Shown one piece after another: positions 1-8,220 of a DNA stretch of 10,050 nucleotides (positions within the stretch are counted from its first letter, which is position 1; every line of letters starts with the position of its first letter). The DNA is taken from contig JACPSF010000446.1 in the NCBI GenBank assembly GCA_016193385.1, positions 1-10,050 of the forward strand, written 5' to 3'. Source of the DNA: Deltaproteobacteria bacterium. Lineage in GTDB: Bacteria; Desulfobacterota_B; Binatia; UBA9968. Position numbers and translations under genes: made by a program. The notes beneath the pieces were generated by a model, which was given only the letters and a program-made list of their open reading frames with translations, had not been told where the DNA came from and did no database searches.

Positions 1-579
1 CGAATCCCCAAAAGAGGCCACCGGCAGGTTGTTGCGCGCGTTGATCTTGATCACCGCAATGTCGGTCTTCTGATCCCGCCCGACCACCTTCGCCTCATAC
101 TCCCGCTCGTCGGCCAGCTTGACCACGATCTTCTGCGCGTTCTCTACCACGTGGTTGTTCGTCAGTATCGAACCGTCTCGATCAATGATAAAACCCGATC
201 CCAGACTTTTCTGGCGCTGCGGCCCCCGGGGCAACGGACCACCAAAAAATCTGCGCCAGAATTCACTAAAAGGGTCTTCCTCGCCGAAGGGACTCCCAAA
301 GCCTTGAAATCCCTCCGTGACCTGAGTTGTGGCTATGTTGACTACCACCGGGCTGAGCGATTTCGACAGCTGGACAAAATCAGGCAACCCCTGGGCTGCG
401 GCGATGGCGCGGGTCTCCGGACCGCCGGATTGACTCGCCAACTGAACGTTAATCGGGCGACCGCTCGAGAGCCAACCCAAGCTCCCGCTCAGCCCCATCC
501 CGACCAGCGCTGAGACCACCCCCACAACGATCAAATCCTTGAGGGCTATCCTTTTAGCCCACAGCCCCTTTTCTTCCAT
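1..579 (-). CDS. degP: DegP/HtrA (Do-family) serine protease, N-terminal part, cut by window edge
   Basis: This is a periplasmic, ATP-independent serine protease/chaperone of envelope protein quality control. The 193 residues present begin with a charged stretch and a hydrophobic segment at about 15-37, a signal anchor or signal peptide. A Gly/Phe-rich loop follows (about 90-118), then the trypsin-like fold begins with GSGFIID (127-133). The catalytic His is H143 in LTNNHVV and the catalytic Asp is D173 in KTDIAVIK. The sequence ends at FGDS, so the catalytic Ser motif and the PDZ domains lie outside the window. The ATG at 579 begins 9 nt after the stop of the upstream DUF1844 gene, which suggests co-transcription. 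The family is certain, but DegP, DegQ and other Do-family members cannot be told apart without the PDZ region. Confidence 0.93.
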   Translation of the reverse strand, partial: MEEKGLWAKRIALKDLIVVGVVSALVGMGLSGSLGWLSSGRPINVQLASQSGGPETRAIAAAQGLPDFVQLSKSLSPVVVNIATTQVTEGFQGFGSPFGEEDPFSEFWRRFFGGPLPRGPQRQKSLGSGFIIDRDGSILTNNHVVENAQKIVVKLADEREYEAKVVGRDQKTDIAVIKINARNNLPVASFGDS

Positions 580-588
580 GAACTGCTC

Positions 589-1023
589 CTATTTCCTCTT
601 CACAGCCTCGACGTATCTCATCCGCAGATCGTAGAGAACGTCGTCCATCAGTTTTTGCTCTCCCTGATTTAAATTTCCGTGGGTTTTTTCCCACAGGATC
701 CCTATGATGTCGATCATCTGTTTGGCTACGGGCAAAGCGCTCTCAACCTTCCCGCCCAGCGGATTGGGGATCTCTCCTAAATGCATTAAGGCCTGCGTGC
801 TGAGACCTATAACAAAGGTGGAAAAGCTAATCTCAGGCGCGTCGTCGGAGCGCGCCTGCTCTTGGGCGGCGGTCTCTTCCACGGCCGGCTCCTGACTTTG
901 CGCTTTTCCTGCTTCCGCCCCCTCCTCCTTGGTCGGCCCCGGCTCCCGCGCTTCCGGCGAAAAGCGGCGGCGGTCTTCTACCTTGAAGCTCTTTTCTTCT
1001 CCCTTTTCTCCCGTTCCCGCCAT
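589..1023 (-). CDS. DUF1844 family protein
   Basis: This is a 144-residue soluble protein. The C-terminal half (about 64-140) matches the DUF1844 pattern: FSTFVIGLSTQALMHLG, then a Pro/Gly turn (IPNPLGG), then LPVAKQMIDIIGILWEKT, and finally a helix ending in DLRMRYVE. The N-terminal half is a charged, low-complexity Glu/Ala/Lys/Pro segment, probably disordered, preceded by the KSFKVEDRRRFS motif often seen at the start of this family. The molecular function of DUF1844 is unknown. I chose the ATG at 1023 because AGAGGG lies 4 nt upstream. An in-frame TTG at 1056 would add 11 residues without a good ribosome-binding site. The gene sits directly upstream of the DegP-like protease, and a promoter candidate lies about 70 nt before it. 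Confidence 0.85.
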   Translation of the reverse strand: MAGTGEKGEEKSFKVEDRRRFSPEAREPGPTKEEGAEAGKAQSQEPAVEETAAQEQARSDDAPEISFSTFVIGLSTQALMHLGEIPNPLGGKVESALPVAKQMIDIIGILWEKTHGNLNQGEQKLMDDVLYDLRMRYVEAVKRK

Positions 1024-1093
1024 ACAGCCCTCTGATTTGGTGTAGCGACAAACCAAGTGTTCGGCATGTCCAAGCCAGCAAATGAACTAAAAA

Positions 1094-1122
1094 ACTTTAA
1101 TCTCTGCACCCCCCCTTGTCAA
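1094..1122 (-). promoter_or_regulatory. Sigma70-type promoter inside the 3' end of the GT9 gene
   Basis: Read on the minus strand there is a perfect -35 TTGACA (1122-1117), a 17-nt spacer and -10 TAAAGT (1099-1094, 4/6 match). It points at the DUF1844 and DegP-like genes, about 70 nt from the DUF1844 ATG. The -35 and spacer overlap the last codons of the glycosyltransferase, and the -10 overlaps its TAA stop. The spacer contains a run of seven G. This is a consensus match only; no transcript data were available. Confidence 0.5.
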
Positions 1123-2140
1123 GGATACGATCTCGATGCATCCCGGCATACCGCGACAGCGCACGCAACTTCGCGACGACCCTCTCGGGGCTAAGCCCGG
1201 TCAGACACCTGCGGTGCCAACAGCTCTTCATGATCCGATCGGTGCATGGGGAACAGTCCACGTTCTGGCTGATAACAGTGACTCGTCTTCCGCACGGCGC
1301 CCACTGGGTAGGATCGGTCGGACCAAAGAGCGCAACAGTGTTCACCCCCAGGGCCGCAGCCAGATGGGTTATGCCGCTATCATTGCCCAGATAGAGATCG
1401 CATCGACTAAGCAGGGCAGCCACCCGGCCCAGCCCCTCGTTTTGGACCACTCCCCCGCAATTCCCGAAATACTCCGGCTCCGACCGCTCCGCTTCAACTG
1501 GTCCCAGCATGATCAGTACCCGGCCGCCAAGATTTCGCTCCCACCACTCGGCCACTACGGCGAAAAACTCGGGCGGCCAATTTTTCTCTCTCGCCCCGCT
1601 CCCTGGAGCGAGGGCCAAAACCTTCGTCGCAGGGAACCCCCGCTCCTGCCAGTAAGCCAGACTCCATCGCCACACATCCTCCGTTAAAGTGATATGGGCG
1701 CTGGTTTCGGGTGACGGGCTTTCCCCCAGACAAGAGAGATAATAGCCCGCCATGTGTCGCCGCGAATCGGCCGAACGGAAAGGAAAGATTTGGAGCTTCC
1801 CGCGCGCGAGCAGCGAAAGATTGTCTACGAATTCCCGCTGACCGCTCCCCATCCACGAGTAGACGCCCGCGTAAGCGGCGAAAAAACCCTTGAGGTGCTC
1901 GTCTCGCTTGGCCTCCGGTGAAAAGAGGCGGGAGATCTCGCGGCATTCCAGGGAGCGTGTCCTCACGGTAACGGGAAGGATCTCTCCATATTCTGCCCGC
2001 GCAAAGAGATCCACCTGTCGGCTTCTTGTCAGCCGTTCCAACGCGGGGAGAAAACAGATAAAATCTCCCAAGGCCCCCGGGAAGATGACCAAAACCCTCT
2101 CAGGTAGAGCCTGCAACCTGGCTTTGAACGCAACGTTCAA
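1097..2140 (-). CDS. Glycosyltransferase family 9 (heptosyltransferase-like)
   Basis: This is a GT-B fold enzyme of the ADP-heptose:LPS heptosyltransferase family, expected to add a sugar to lipopolysaccharide core or a related glycan at the cytoplasmic face of the inner membrane. Of 347 residues, the N-terminal RVLVIFPGALGDFICFLPAL (15-34) carries the family Gly-Asp (D26, equivalent to the proposed catalytic Asp of WaaC). PGSG...KNWP (179-189) and GNDSGITHLAAALG (252-265) followed by LFGPTDPTQW (271-280) form the nucleotide-sugar site. A four-Cys segment, CSPC...C...C (296-312), is frequent near the C-terminus of family members. The start is TTG at 2140; AAGGTG lies about 10 nt upstream, and the upstream ATG at 2147 is out of frame. 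The acceptor, and whether it is heptosyltransferase I, II or another GT9, cannot be told. Confidence 0.88.
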   Translation of the reverse strand: MNVAFKARLQALPERVLVIFPGALGDFICFLPALERLTRSRQVDLFARAEYGEILPVTVRTRSLECREISRLFSPEAKRDEHLKGFFAAYAGVYSWMGSGQREFVDNLSLLARGKLQIFPFRSADSRRHMAGYYLSCLGESPSPETSAHITLTEDVWRWSLAYWQERGFPATKVLALAPGSGAREKNWPPEFFAVVAEWWERNLGGRVLIMLGPVEAERSEPEYFGNCGGVVQNEGLGRVAALLSRCDLYLGNDSGITHLAAALGVNTVALFGPTDPTQWAPCGRRVTVISQNVDCSPCTDRIMKSCWHRRCLTGLSPERVVAKLRALSRYAGMHRDRILDKGGCRD

Positions 2141-2169
2141 TTGACATTCACACCTTAAAAATATAGCAT
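2141..2169 (+). promoter_or_regulatory. Sigma70-type promoter for cysteine synthase gene
   Basis: There is a perfect -35 TTGACA (2141-2146), a 17-nt spacer and -10 TAGCAT (2164-2169, 4/6). The expected start is near 2176, giving a leader of about 45 nt to the GTG at 2221. The -35 abuts the TTG start codon of the divergent glycosyltransferase gene, so the two 5' regions share this short spacer. Confidence 0.5.
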
Positions 2170-2202
2170 ACGTCCGACTGCGTTACGATCCTTCCTGCTG
2201 GT

Positions 2203-2210
2203 GGAGGAAG
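2203..2210 (+). promoter_or_regulatory. Ribosome-binding site supporting the GTG start of cysteine synthase
   Basis: GGAGGAAG lies 10 nt before the GTG at 2221 and is the only strong purine-rich site near the conserved N-terminus of the protein. It supports a GTG start. Confidence 0.6.
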
Positions 2211-2220
2211 AGCTCTAACG

Positions 2221-3174
2221 GTGGCAAATCGAAACGGCGCTCGTTCCATCCTGGACCTCATCGGCTCCACTCCGGTCGTCAAGCTGAGAAATTTAGTCGA
2301 CCCTCACGTTGCTGAGGTGTGGGCCAAACTCGAGTCCTTCAATCCCGGCGGCTCCGTGAAGGACCGAATCTGTCTCAGCATGATTCAGGCTGCCGAGCAC
2401 GAGGGAAAGTTAAGGCCCGGGGCGACCATCGTAGAGCCGACTAGCGGGAACACTGGCATCGGCCTCGCGCTTGTCGCCGCAGTGAAAGGATACCGTCTGA
2501 TTCTGACGATGCCGGACACCATGAGCGAAGAGCGGCGCAGCCTGCTCAGTGCCTACGGCGCCAGACTTATTCTCACTCCAGACACCAAGGGCATGGGGGG
2601 AGCGATCCGCAAGGCCGAAGAGCTCGTGCTCGAACACCCGGACTACTTCATGCCTCAGCAGTTCAACAACCCGGCCAATCCGGAGATTCACCGGCGCACG
2701 ACAGCCGTGGAACTCCTCCAACAGTTTCAACGCATCGATGCCTTTGTAGCCGGCGTGGGGACCGGAGGAACCATTACGGGAGTCGGTGAAGTCCTCAAAG
2801 CCGAGATGAAGGGCGTCAGGGTTTACGCGGTTGAGCCCGCCGCCTCTCCGGTCATCTCCGGAGGAGAGCCGGGATACCACAAGATTCAAGGGATCGGGGC
2901 CGGTTTCGTCCCGGCGGTCCTCAACACGCGGATCTACGACGAGGTGATCACCGTAAGCGACGAGGAGGCGGCCACCTATACCCGCCGATTGGCTTTGGAA
3001 GAAGGCATCCTGGTAGGGATCTCCTCTGGCGCCGCATGCTTCGCTGCCCTGAAAGTGGCCAGAGCCGTGGGCCGAGGCCATACAGTGGTTGCCATTTTCC
3101 CTGACAAAGGGGAGCATTACCTCAGCACGGATATTTTTGGTGATCGACGATGGATGGAAAACTCGAAGGACTAA
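2221..3174 (+). CDS. cysK: Cysteine synthase (O-acetylserine sulfhydrylase)
   Basis: This PLP-dependent cytoplasmic enzyme makes L-cysteine from O-acetylserine and sulfide. The 317-residue length is normal for the family. The N-terminal [14 protein letters not shown] is typical. The PLP Schiff-base lysine is K47 in NPGGSVKDR. The substrate loop PTSGNTG is at 73-79, the PLP-phosphate loop GVGTGGT at 178-184, [11 protein letters not shown] follows, and GISSGA and [10 protein letters not shown] occur near the C-terminus. CysM and cystathionine beta-synthase-type relatives share these motifs; overall pattern and length favour CysK/CysM rather than CBS. The start is GTG. Its 3' end overlaps the larE start by 25 nt, so the two are probably translated from one message, grouping two sulfur-handling enzymes. 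Confidence 0.95.
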   Translation: MANRNGARSILDLIGSTPVVKLRNLVDPHVAEVWAKLESFNPGGSVKDRICLSMIQAAEHEGKLRPGATIVEPTSGNTGIGLALVAAVKGYRLILTMPDTMSEERRSLLSAYGARLILTPDTKGMGGAIRKAEELVLEHPDYFMPQQFNNPANPEIHRRTTAVELLQQFQRIDAFVAGVGTGGTITGVGEVLKAEMKGVRVYAVEPAASPVISGGEPGYHKIQGIGAGFVPAVLNTRIYDEVITVSDEEAATYTRRLALEEGILVGISSGAACFAALKVARAVGRGHTVVAIFPDKGEHYLSTDIFGDRRWMENSKD

Positions 3175-3962
3175 AAGAGATCTTGCGGGAAACCGACGGA
3201 GTTTTAGTGGCCTTCTCCGGGGGAGTCGATTCAACCCTCCTGCTCAAAATCGCCCATATCGCGCTGGGAGACCGCGCCATTGCCCTCACCACCTCTTCGC
3301 CGACCGCACCGCCGGGAGAGCTGGAGGCGGCTCGGGAGTTGGCCCAAGGCATCGGATGCGAGCATATCATCGTGGATTCGCATGAACTGGAGAATCCCTC
3401 CTTCGCCCAAAACCCAGTCAATCGCTGTTACTTCTGCAAGGACGAACTCTATCGCATCTGTCGTATGCAGGCGGACCGTCTGGGCTTGGCGACGGTCACC
3501 GATGGCACCAACCTGGATGATCTCAAGGACCACCGTCCGGGACTCAAAGCTGCCAAGGAATGGCGCATTCGCCATCCCTTGGTGGAAGCCCGCTTGACCA
3601 AGGAGGAGATCCGCCAATACAGCCGCGAACTCAATCTGCCGACGTGGGACAAGCCCGCCATTGCCTGCCTATCCTCCCGTTTTCCGTACGGGCTCACGAT
3701 CAACATGGAAAGATTGGAAAAAATCGCCGCGTGCGAGCGCTACTTGCGGGAACTCAGGTTCAGGCAGTTTCGCGTCCGGTATCACGGTGAGCTGGTCCGC
3801 ATCGAGTTGGGGCAACCGGAACTGGATCGGCTCTTCGACCCCGCCACGAGGACTGCCATCGTCGAGCGCTTTAAGGAGGTCGGCTTCAATTTCGTCGCGC
3901 TCGACCTTCAGGGGTACCGGACCGGAAGCATGAACGAGCCCCTGGGCAACAAGGGTTTGTGA
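3150..3962 (+). CDS. larE: ATP-dependent sacrificial sulfur transferase LarE
   Basis: LarE is a PP-loop ATP pyrophosphatase that adenylylates a carboxylate of the nickel-pincer precursor and donates sulfur from a protein cysteine, in biosynthesis of the NPN cofactor of lactate racemase and related enzymes. In the 270 residues, the PP-loop SGGVDS is at 23-28, NRCYFCK (C93, C96) at 91-97, DGTNLDD at 118-124, and CLSSRFPYG at 173-181, where C173 aligns with the sulfur-donating Cys of the Lactobacillus enzyme. [13 protein letters not shown] near the C-terminus is a family signature. Three Cys (93, 96, 173) resemble the cysteine trio of the LarE branch reported to use an iron-sulfur cluster; that assignment is an inference. 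No larA, larB or larC is in the window. The ATG overlaps cysK and has only a weak ribosome-binding site, suggesting translational coupling. Confidence 0.9.
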   Translation: MDGKLEGLKEILRETDGVLVAFSGGVDSTLLLKIAHIALGDRAIALTTSSPTAPPGELEAARELAQGIGCEHIIVDSHELENPSFAQNPVNRCYFCKDELYRICRMQADRLGLATVTDGTNLDDLKDHRPGLKAAKEWRIRHPLVEARLTKEEIRQYSRELNLPTWDKPAIACLSSRFPYGLTINMERLEKIAACERYLRELRFRQFRVRYHGELVRIELGQPELDRLFDPATRTAIVERFKEVGFNFVALDLQGYRTGSMNEPLGNKGL

Positions 3963-3983
3963 CCGCGCTCGCTTTGGCTATGG

Positions 3984-4682
3984 CTAACCAATCTGCCCCG
4001 TCCTGAGAAGCGCCTCAGCCAAGAGGATATCTTCGGGGAAGGTAACCTTGATATTGGTCCGTTCGCCGTCCACCACGGTCACCCGCTTGCCCAGCCGCTC
4101 TACCAGCGTCGCGTCGTCCGTGACTTCCCCGCCTTTCTGGACCGCTCGCCGGTGAGCCTCGAGAATGATTTCGACCCGAAAGGCTTGAGGGGTCTGAATT
4201 TCCCACAGGGATTCTCTTGGAGGGGTTTCCCGTACGCGCCGATCTGCCGAAACGAACTTCATCGTGTTCCGAGCCGGCACACCCGCTACCACGGCTCCCT
4301 CGACAAACGCCGCCTCCACGCAGCGATCAATCAGACGGGAGGAAGCCAACGGCCGCGCCCCGTCATGGATGACCACAACCTCACAATCAGCATCAAGCCG
4401 CCCCAGCCCCTCCACCACGGAATCCCGCCTCCGGGGACCCCCGGCCTGGAAAGCGCACTCCAGCAAGCGAAGCTCAGGCGCGGCGCGAGCGACGTCCTGA
4501 CACATGGAGAGATCTTCCTCTGCCGCGACCACGATGACCTTGCGCACCGTCTGGGATGCGGCGAAACGATGAAGGGTGTGGAAGATGAGGGGATGGCCAG
4601 CGATGACCACGAATGGCTTGCGGACCACTCCACCCATCCTCCGCCCTTCACCAGCCGCGACGATTACGGCGTTCACGCGCAT
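3984..4682 (-). CDS. ispD: 2-C-methyl-D-erythritol 4-phosphate cytidylyltransferase
   Basis: IspD is the third enzyme of the MEP isoprenoid pathway. It joins MEP and CTP to give CDP-methylerythritol and pyrophosphate in the cytoplasm. The 232-residue length is typical. The CTP-binding N-terminus is VIVAAGEGRRMGG followed by RKPF (6-24). HDGARPL (106-112), RESLWEIQTPQAF (156-168), TDDA (189-192) and TNIKVTFPEDI (209-219) are the other family signatures. The segment between G18 and K22 is shorter and more Val-rich than the common K-P-K-Q form. The ATG at 4682 has AAAAGGCGG about 6 nt upstream. It follows carD on the same strand with an intrinsic terminator between them, and converges on larE with only 21 nt between their ends. 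The usual neighbour ispF is absent. Confidence 0.95.
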   Translation of the reverse strand: MRVNAVIVAAGEGRRMGGVVRKPFVVIAGHPLIFHTLHRFAASQTVRKVIVVAAEEDLSMCQDVARAAPELRLLECAFQAGGPRRRDSVVEGLGRLDADCEVVVIHDGARPLASSRLIDRCVEAAFVEGAVVAGVPARNTMKFVSADRRVRETPPRESLWEIQTPQAFRVEIILEAHRRAVQKGGEVTDDATLVERLGKRVTVVDGERTNIKVTFPEDILLAEALLRTGQIG

Positions 4683-4698
4683 TGGGCAGCCGCCTTTT

Positions 4699-4741
4699 CA
4701 AAAATAACAAGGGCCGGGGGAGTTTTCTCCCTCGGCCCTTG
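4699..4741 (-). terminator. Strong intrinsic terminator after carD, just upstream of ispD
   Basis: An inverted repeat at 4708-4722 and 4727-4741 forms a 15-bp stem with one G-U pair and a four-base loop. On the minus strand it is followed by a U-rich run ending at about 4699. It lies 25 nt downstream of the carD stop and only about 25 nt before the ispD ATG. On the plus strand no T-run follows, so it acts in the carD direction. Confidence 0.85.
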
Positions 4742-4766
4742 GCGGATTACGCTTTGCCTCGGAAAA

Positions 4767-5249
4767 CTAGTGGGTAAAGATATGGCGCAATTCCTCCATG
4801 ATTTTCTCTTCCGAGTGAGAGCGAGCAATCGAGAGTTCTTTGACTAAAAGGTTTTTCGCGGTATCCAGCATCTTTCGCTCCCCGAAGGAGAGCTCCTTGC
4901 CGCCTTTGAGAACGAATAAATCGCGTAATACCTTGGCAATCTCCAGGACGGAACCGGTCTTGATCTTCTCCGTATATTCGCGATAGCGACGGTTCCAGGT
5001 CTGTTGGTCCGCCTCCACCTTCTTTTGACGCAGAATCTTATACACCCTTGAAACCATTTGCCGGTCGATAATCTTCCTCAACCCGACCGATTGCACATTT
5101 TCGATAGGGACCATTATCTTCATGTCGCTATCGAGAATACGCAGCATATAAAACCTCTTTTCCGTCCCCGAGATAACCTGCATCCGAATCGCCTCGATCT
5201 GTCCCACCCCATGGGCGGGGTATACAACCTTTTCGCCGACCTTAAACAT
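4767..5249 (-). CDS. carD: CarD/CdnL family transcriptional regulator
   Basis: This RNA polymerase-binding factor stabilises open promoter complexes and is often needed for growth and rRNA regulation in actinobacteria, myxobacteria and relatives. Of 160 residues, 1-58 form the Tudor-like RNAP-interacting domain shared with Mfd (FKVGEKVVYPAHGVGQIE at the start). The rest is the helical DNA-binding domain, with W85 in QQTWNRRYREY matching the conserved Trp that wedges into the -10 region edge. LRDLFVLKGGKELSFGERKML is characteristic of the CarD C-terminus. The ATG at 5249 has GGGAGG 8 nt upstream. CarD followed by ispD is a recurrent gene order. It lacks the extra C-terminal HMGA-like tail of Myxococcus CarD, so it is CdnL-like in size. 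Confidence 0.93.
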   Translation of the reverse strand: MFKVGEKVVYPAHGVGQIEAIRMQVISGTEKRFYMLRILDSDMKIMVPIENVQSVGLRKIIDRQMVSRVYKILRQKKVEADQQTWNRRYREYTEKIKTGSVLEIAKVLRDLFVLKGGKELSFGERKMLDTAKNLLVKELSIARSHSEEKIMEELRHIFTH

Positions 5250-5436
5250 AATCTAGGCCTCCCATCATCGATTTGCCGCCGTACCCCTCAGGGAGGCGGC
5301 TGTTATATGCTCAGAACGATGTAACAGAGAAAGGTTTCTCAGAGCTAAGGGCAAAGACAGGGCCTTTAGGCAGGAAGCCGAAGACGATCCGTGACTTGGA
5401 ATTGGCACGACCCCTCCCGCACCGTAAAGTATTGAC

Positions 5437-5470
5437 AAAAAAATTAGCGGCCCCAACCACCAGACCGCTA
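5437..5470 (-). terminator. Intrinsic terminator or attenuator in the spacer before carD
   Basis: On the minus strand TAGCGGTC (5470-5463) pairs with GGCCGCTA (5452-5445): an 8-bp stem with one G-U and a 10-base loop. It is followed by A and seven T (5444-5437). It could end transcripts from the ferredoxin-fusion/rimI unit, or act as an attenuator if transcription starts at the promoter-like pair just upstream. Confidence 0.55.
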
Positions 5471-5485
5471 TTTGAAAGCGCCTTT

Positions 5486-5515
5486 AACATAGCGCATAGG
5501 AGAGTGCCTAGTCAA
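5486..5515 (-). promoter_or_regulatory. Promoter-like pair upstream of carD
   Basis: Minus strand -35 TTGACT (5515-5510, 5/6), an 18-nt spacer and -10 TATGTT (5491-5486, 4/6). It would give a leader of about 230 nt to carD and place the start only about 10 nt before the terminator-like hairpin. A competing closer -10, TATAAC at 5307-5302, lacks a convincing -35. Confidence 0.35.
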
Positions 5516-5619
5516 GGGCCGGAATTTAAAAAAGAAAGTCTTTAAATTACGACTAGTTATACTAATAAACTAAATCATAACTTTTTATTTATTCCATTTC
5601 GGCATGCAGCCCTGCAGCT

Positions 5620-7531
<1,912 letters not shown>

Positions 7532-7552
7532 CTAGTCAACCCATCCGGTCAT

Positions 7553-7581
7553 TAAATACTTTTTTCATCTATCCTTGTCAA
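7553..7581 (-). promoter_or_regulatory. Promoter candidate for the ferredoxin-fusion/rimI unit
   Basis: Minus strand -35 TTGACA (7581-7576, perfect), a 17-nt spacer and TATTTA (7558-7553, 3/6). The overlapping TTTAAT a few bases on is a better -10 but leaves a long spacer. It lies about 35 nt before the ATG at 7519 and diverges from the tRNA promoter. Confidence 0.4.
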
Positions 7582-7597
7582 TGAATCGCGACGGACC

Positions 7598-7626
7598 TTG
7601 AAAGTCAAAGAACGGCTATGTTAAAT
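7598..7626 (+). promoter_or_regulatory. Promoter candidate for tRNA-Cys
   Basis: -35 TTGAAA (7598-7603, 5/6), a 17-nt spacer and -10 TTAAAT (7621-7626, 4/6). The expected start lies only a few bases before the mature tRNA 5' end at 7636, so the leader would be very short. Confidence 0.4.
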
Positions 7627-7635
7627 GTAAAAAAG

Positions 7636-7711
7636 GGCGGCGTACCCAAGTGGTTAAGGGAGAGGTCTGCAAAACCTCGATGCGGCGGTTCGAATCCGCC
7701 CGCCGCCTCCA
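7636..7711 (+). tRNA. tRNA-Cys (anticodon GCA), CCA encoded
   Basis: A complete cloverleaf can be drawn. The acceptor stem GGCGGCG (7636-7642) pairs with CGCCGCC (7701-7707). The D stem is CCC/GGG. The anticodon stem GAGGT/ACCTC encloses loop CTGCAAA with anticodon GCA at 7669-7671. There is a five-base variable loop. The T stem GGCGG/CCGCC encloses TTCGAAT. The discriminator base is U73 (7708), the known identity element for cysteinyl-tRNA synthetase, and CCA is encoded at 7709-7711. It appears to mark the junction between core genes and the accessory region to the right. Confidence 0.97.
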
Positions 7712-7727
7712 ATAACCCTTCAACATT

Positions 7728-7743
7728 CTTAGCTATTGCTAAG
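7728..7743. other. Short perfect hairpin after tRNA-Cys
   Basis: CTTAGC and GCTAAG form a 6-bp stem around TATT, 17 nt after the tRNA. It is followed on the plus strand by pyrimidine-rich but not T-only sequence, so it is at best a weak terminator for the tRNA. Confidence 0.3.
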
Positions 7744-7869
7744 CCTCTCCTCTCCCCAGGCCCACATGAAGACGTAATCACCGTAACGCTGCTGATTCAG
7801 GTACTCCAGCGCCGCTCTCGCGGGTTTGTTGATCGCCACCGACTTAAGGCCCGAGGGTTTTCCACTGCC
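7729..7869 (-). pseudogene. Decayed tyrosine recombinase (integrase) fragment
   Basis: A stop-to-stop stretch of 46 residues on the minus strand ends in TAA about 18 nt from the tRNA 3' end. It contains KSVAINKPARAALEYL and then YGDYVFMWAWGEERLS. This resembles the region of phage-type integrases between the first catalytic Arg and the H-x-x-R box (pattern: xxVPLNxxARAALExL...xYVFxxxxGxxLS). Upstream, across an in-frame TGA, the same frame reads GLRLEDLDLEGGLLL, similar to the LRWEDIDLExG strand that precedes it in integrases. No catalytic His-x-x-Arg or Tyr remains, so it would be inactive. The position next to a tRNA agrees with this reading. The similarity is judged by eye over a short stretch, so it is tentative. 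Confidence 0.4.
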
Positions 7870-7944
7870 TCACAGCAATAAGCCCCCTTCGAGGTCCAGA
7901 TCCTCCAAGCGGAGCCCCATGTCCGGTCAGGTGTCCCCAGAGCC

Positions 7945-8145
7945 TTGGGTGACGTAGCAACAATAGTTGAACACCTGCCCGGCAAGAACACCGAGGACGG
8001 TTACGCTCTCGAAGTCTTTAATGCGGTTGGTGAAAGCATCGCGGTGGTGATGGTGCCGGAGTCTGCCGTAGAACCCCTGACAGCAGACAAGATCCCGTCT
8101 GTAAGACCTCTGGCCAAAACGGCGTTGCAGACCCCTCTATATTAA
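7945..8145 (+). CDS. DUF4926-like small protein, probably 5'-truncated
   Basis: The 66 codons contain GDVATIVEHLP, then GYALEVFNAVGESIAVVMVPESAVEPL, which matches the small beta-rich DUF4926 family found as single genes in many bacteria, often near mobile or toxin-antitoxin-like loci. Its function is unknown. The only start in this frame is a TTG at 7945 with no ribosome-binding site, and it omits the first 20 or so residues usual in the family. The frame stays open upstream to a TAA at 7879, and the extra residues (PFEVQILQAEPHV...) could be the lost N-terminus without an initiator. The gene is therefore likely a remnant, or its start has been mutated. The upstream extension lies antisense to the possible integrase fragment. 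Confidence 0.4.
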   Translation: MGDVATIVEHLPGKNTEDGYALEVFNAVGESIAVVMVPESAVEPLTADKIPSVRPLAKTALQTPLY

Positions 8146-8220
8146 CCAAGCTAAAACCCGAGAACTCTAAAAGTCAAAAGTCATGCACGACGCCGAGTCC
8201 AGACCCCGAGTCCCATTATC

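Larger units (their letters stand above)
5250..5619. other. Non-coding spacer between rimI and carD with regulatory signals
   Basis: No credible gene lies in these roughly 370 bases. On the minus strand it holds, in order from the rimI side, an AT-rich stretch (about 5521-5590), a promoter-like pair (5486-5515), a terminator-like hairpin (5437-5470), a second -10-like TATAAC (5307-5302) without a clear -35, and the carD ribosome-binding site (5258-5263). A minus-strand frame of 63 codons at 5265-5456 shows no recognisable protein and crosses the hairpin. Confidence 0.6.

Noticed and set aside
1024..1056. Extended TTG start for the DUF1844 protein
   Set aside because: The internal ATG at 1023 has a good ribosome-binding site and the extra 11 residues are not family-like.
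5265..5456. 63-codon minus-strand frame upstream of carD
   Set aside because: It crosses the terminator-like hairpin, has no homology that I recognise and overlaps regulatory sequence.
7618..7881. 87-codon plus-strand frame
   Set aside because: It runs straight through the tRNA-Cys gene and then antisense to the integrase-like fragment, with no recognisable protein.
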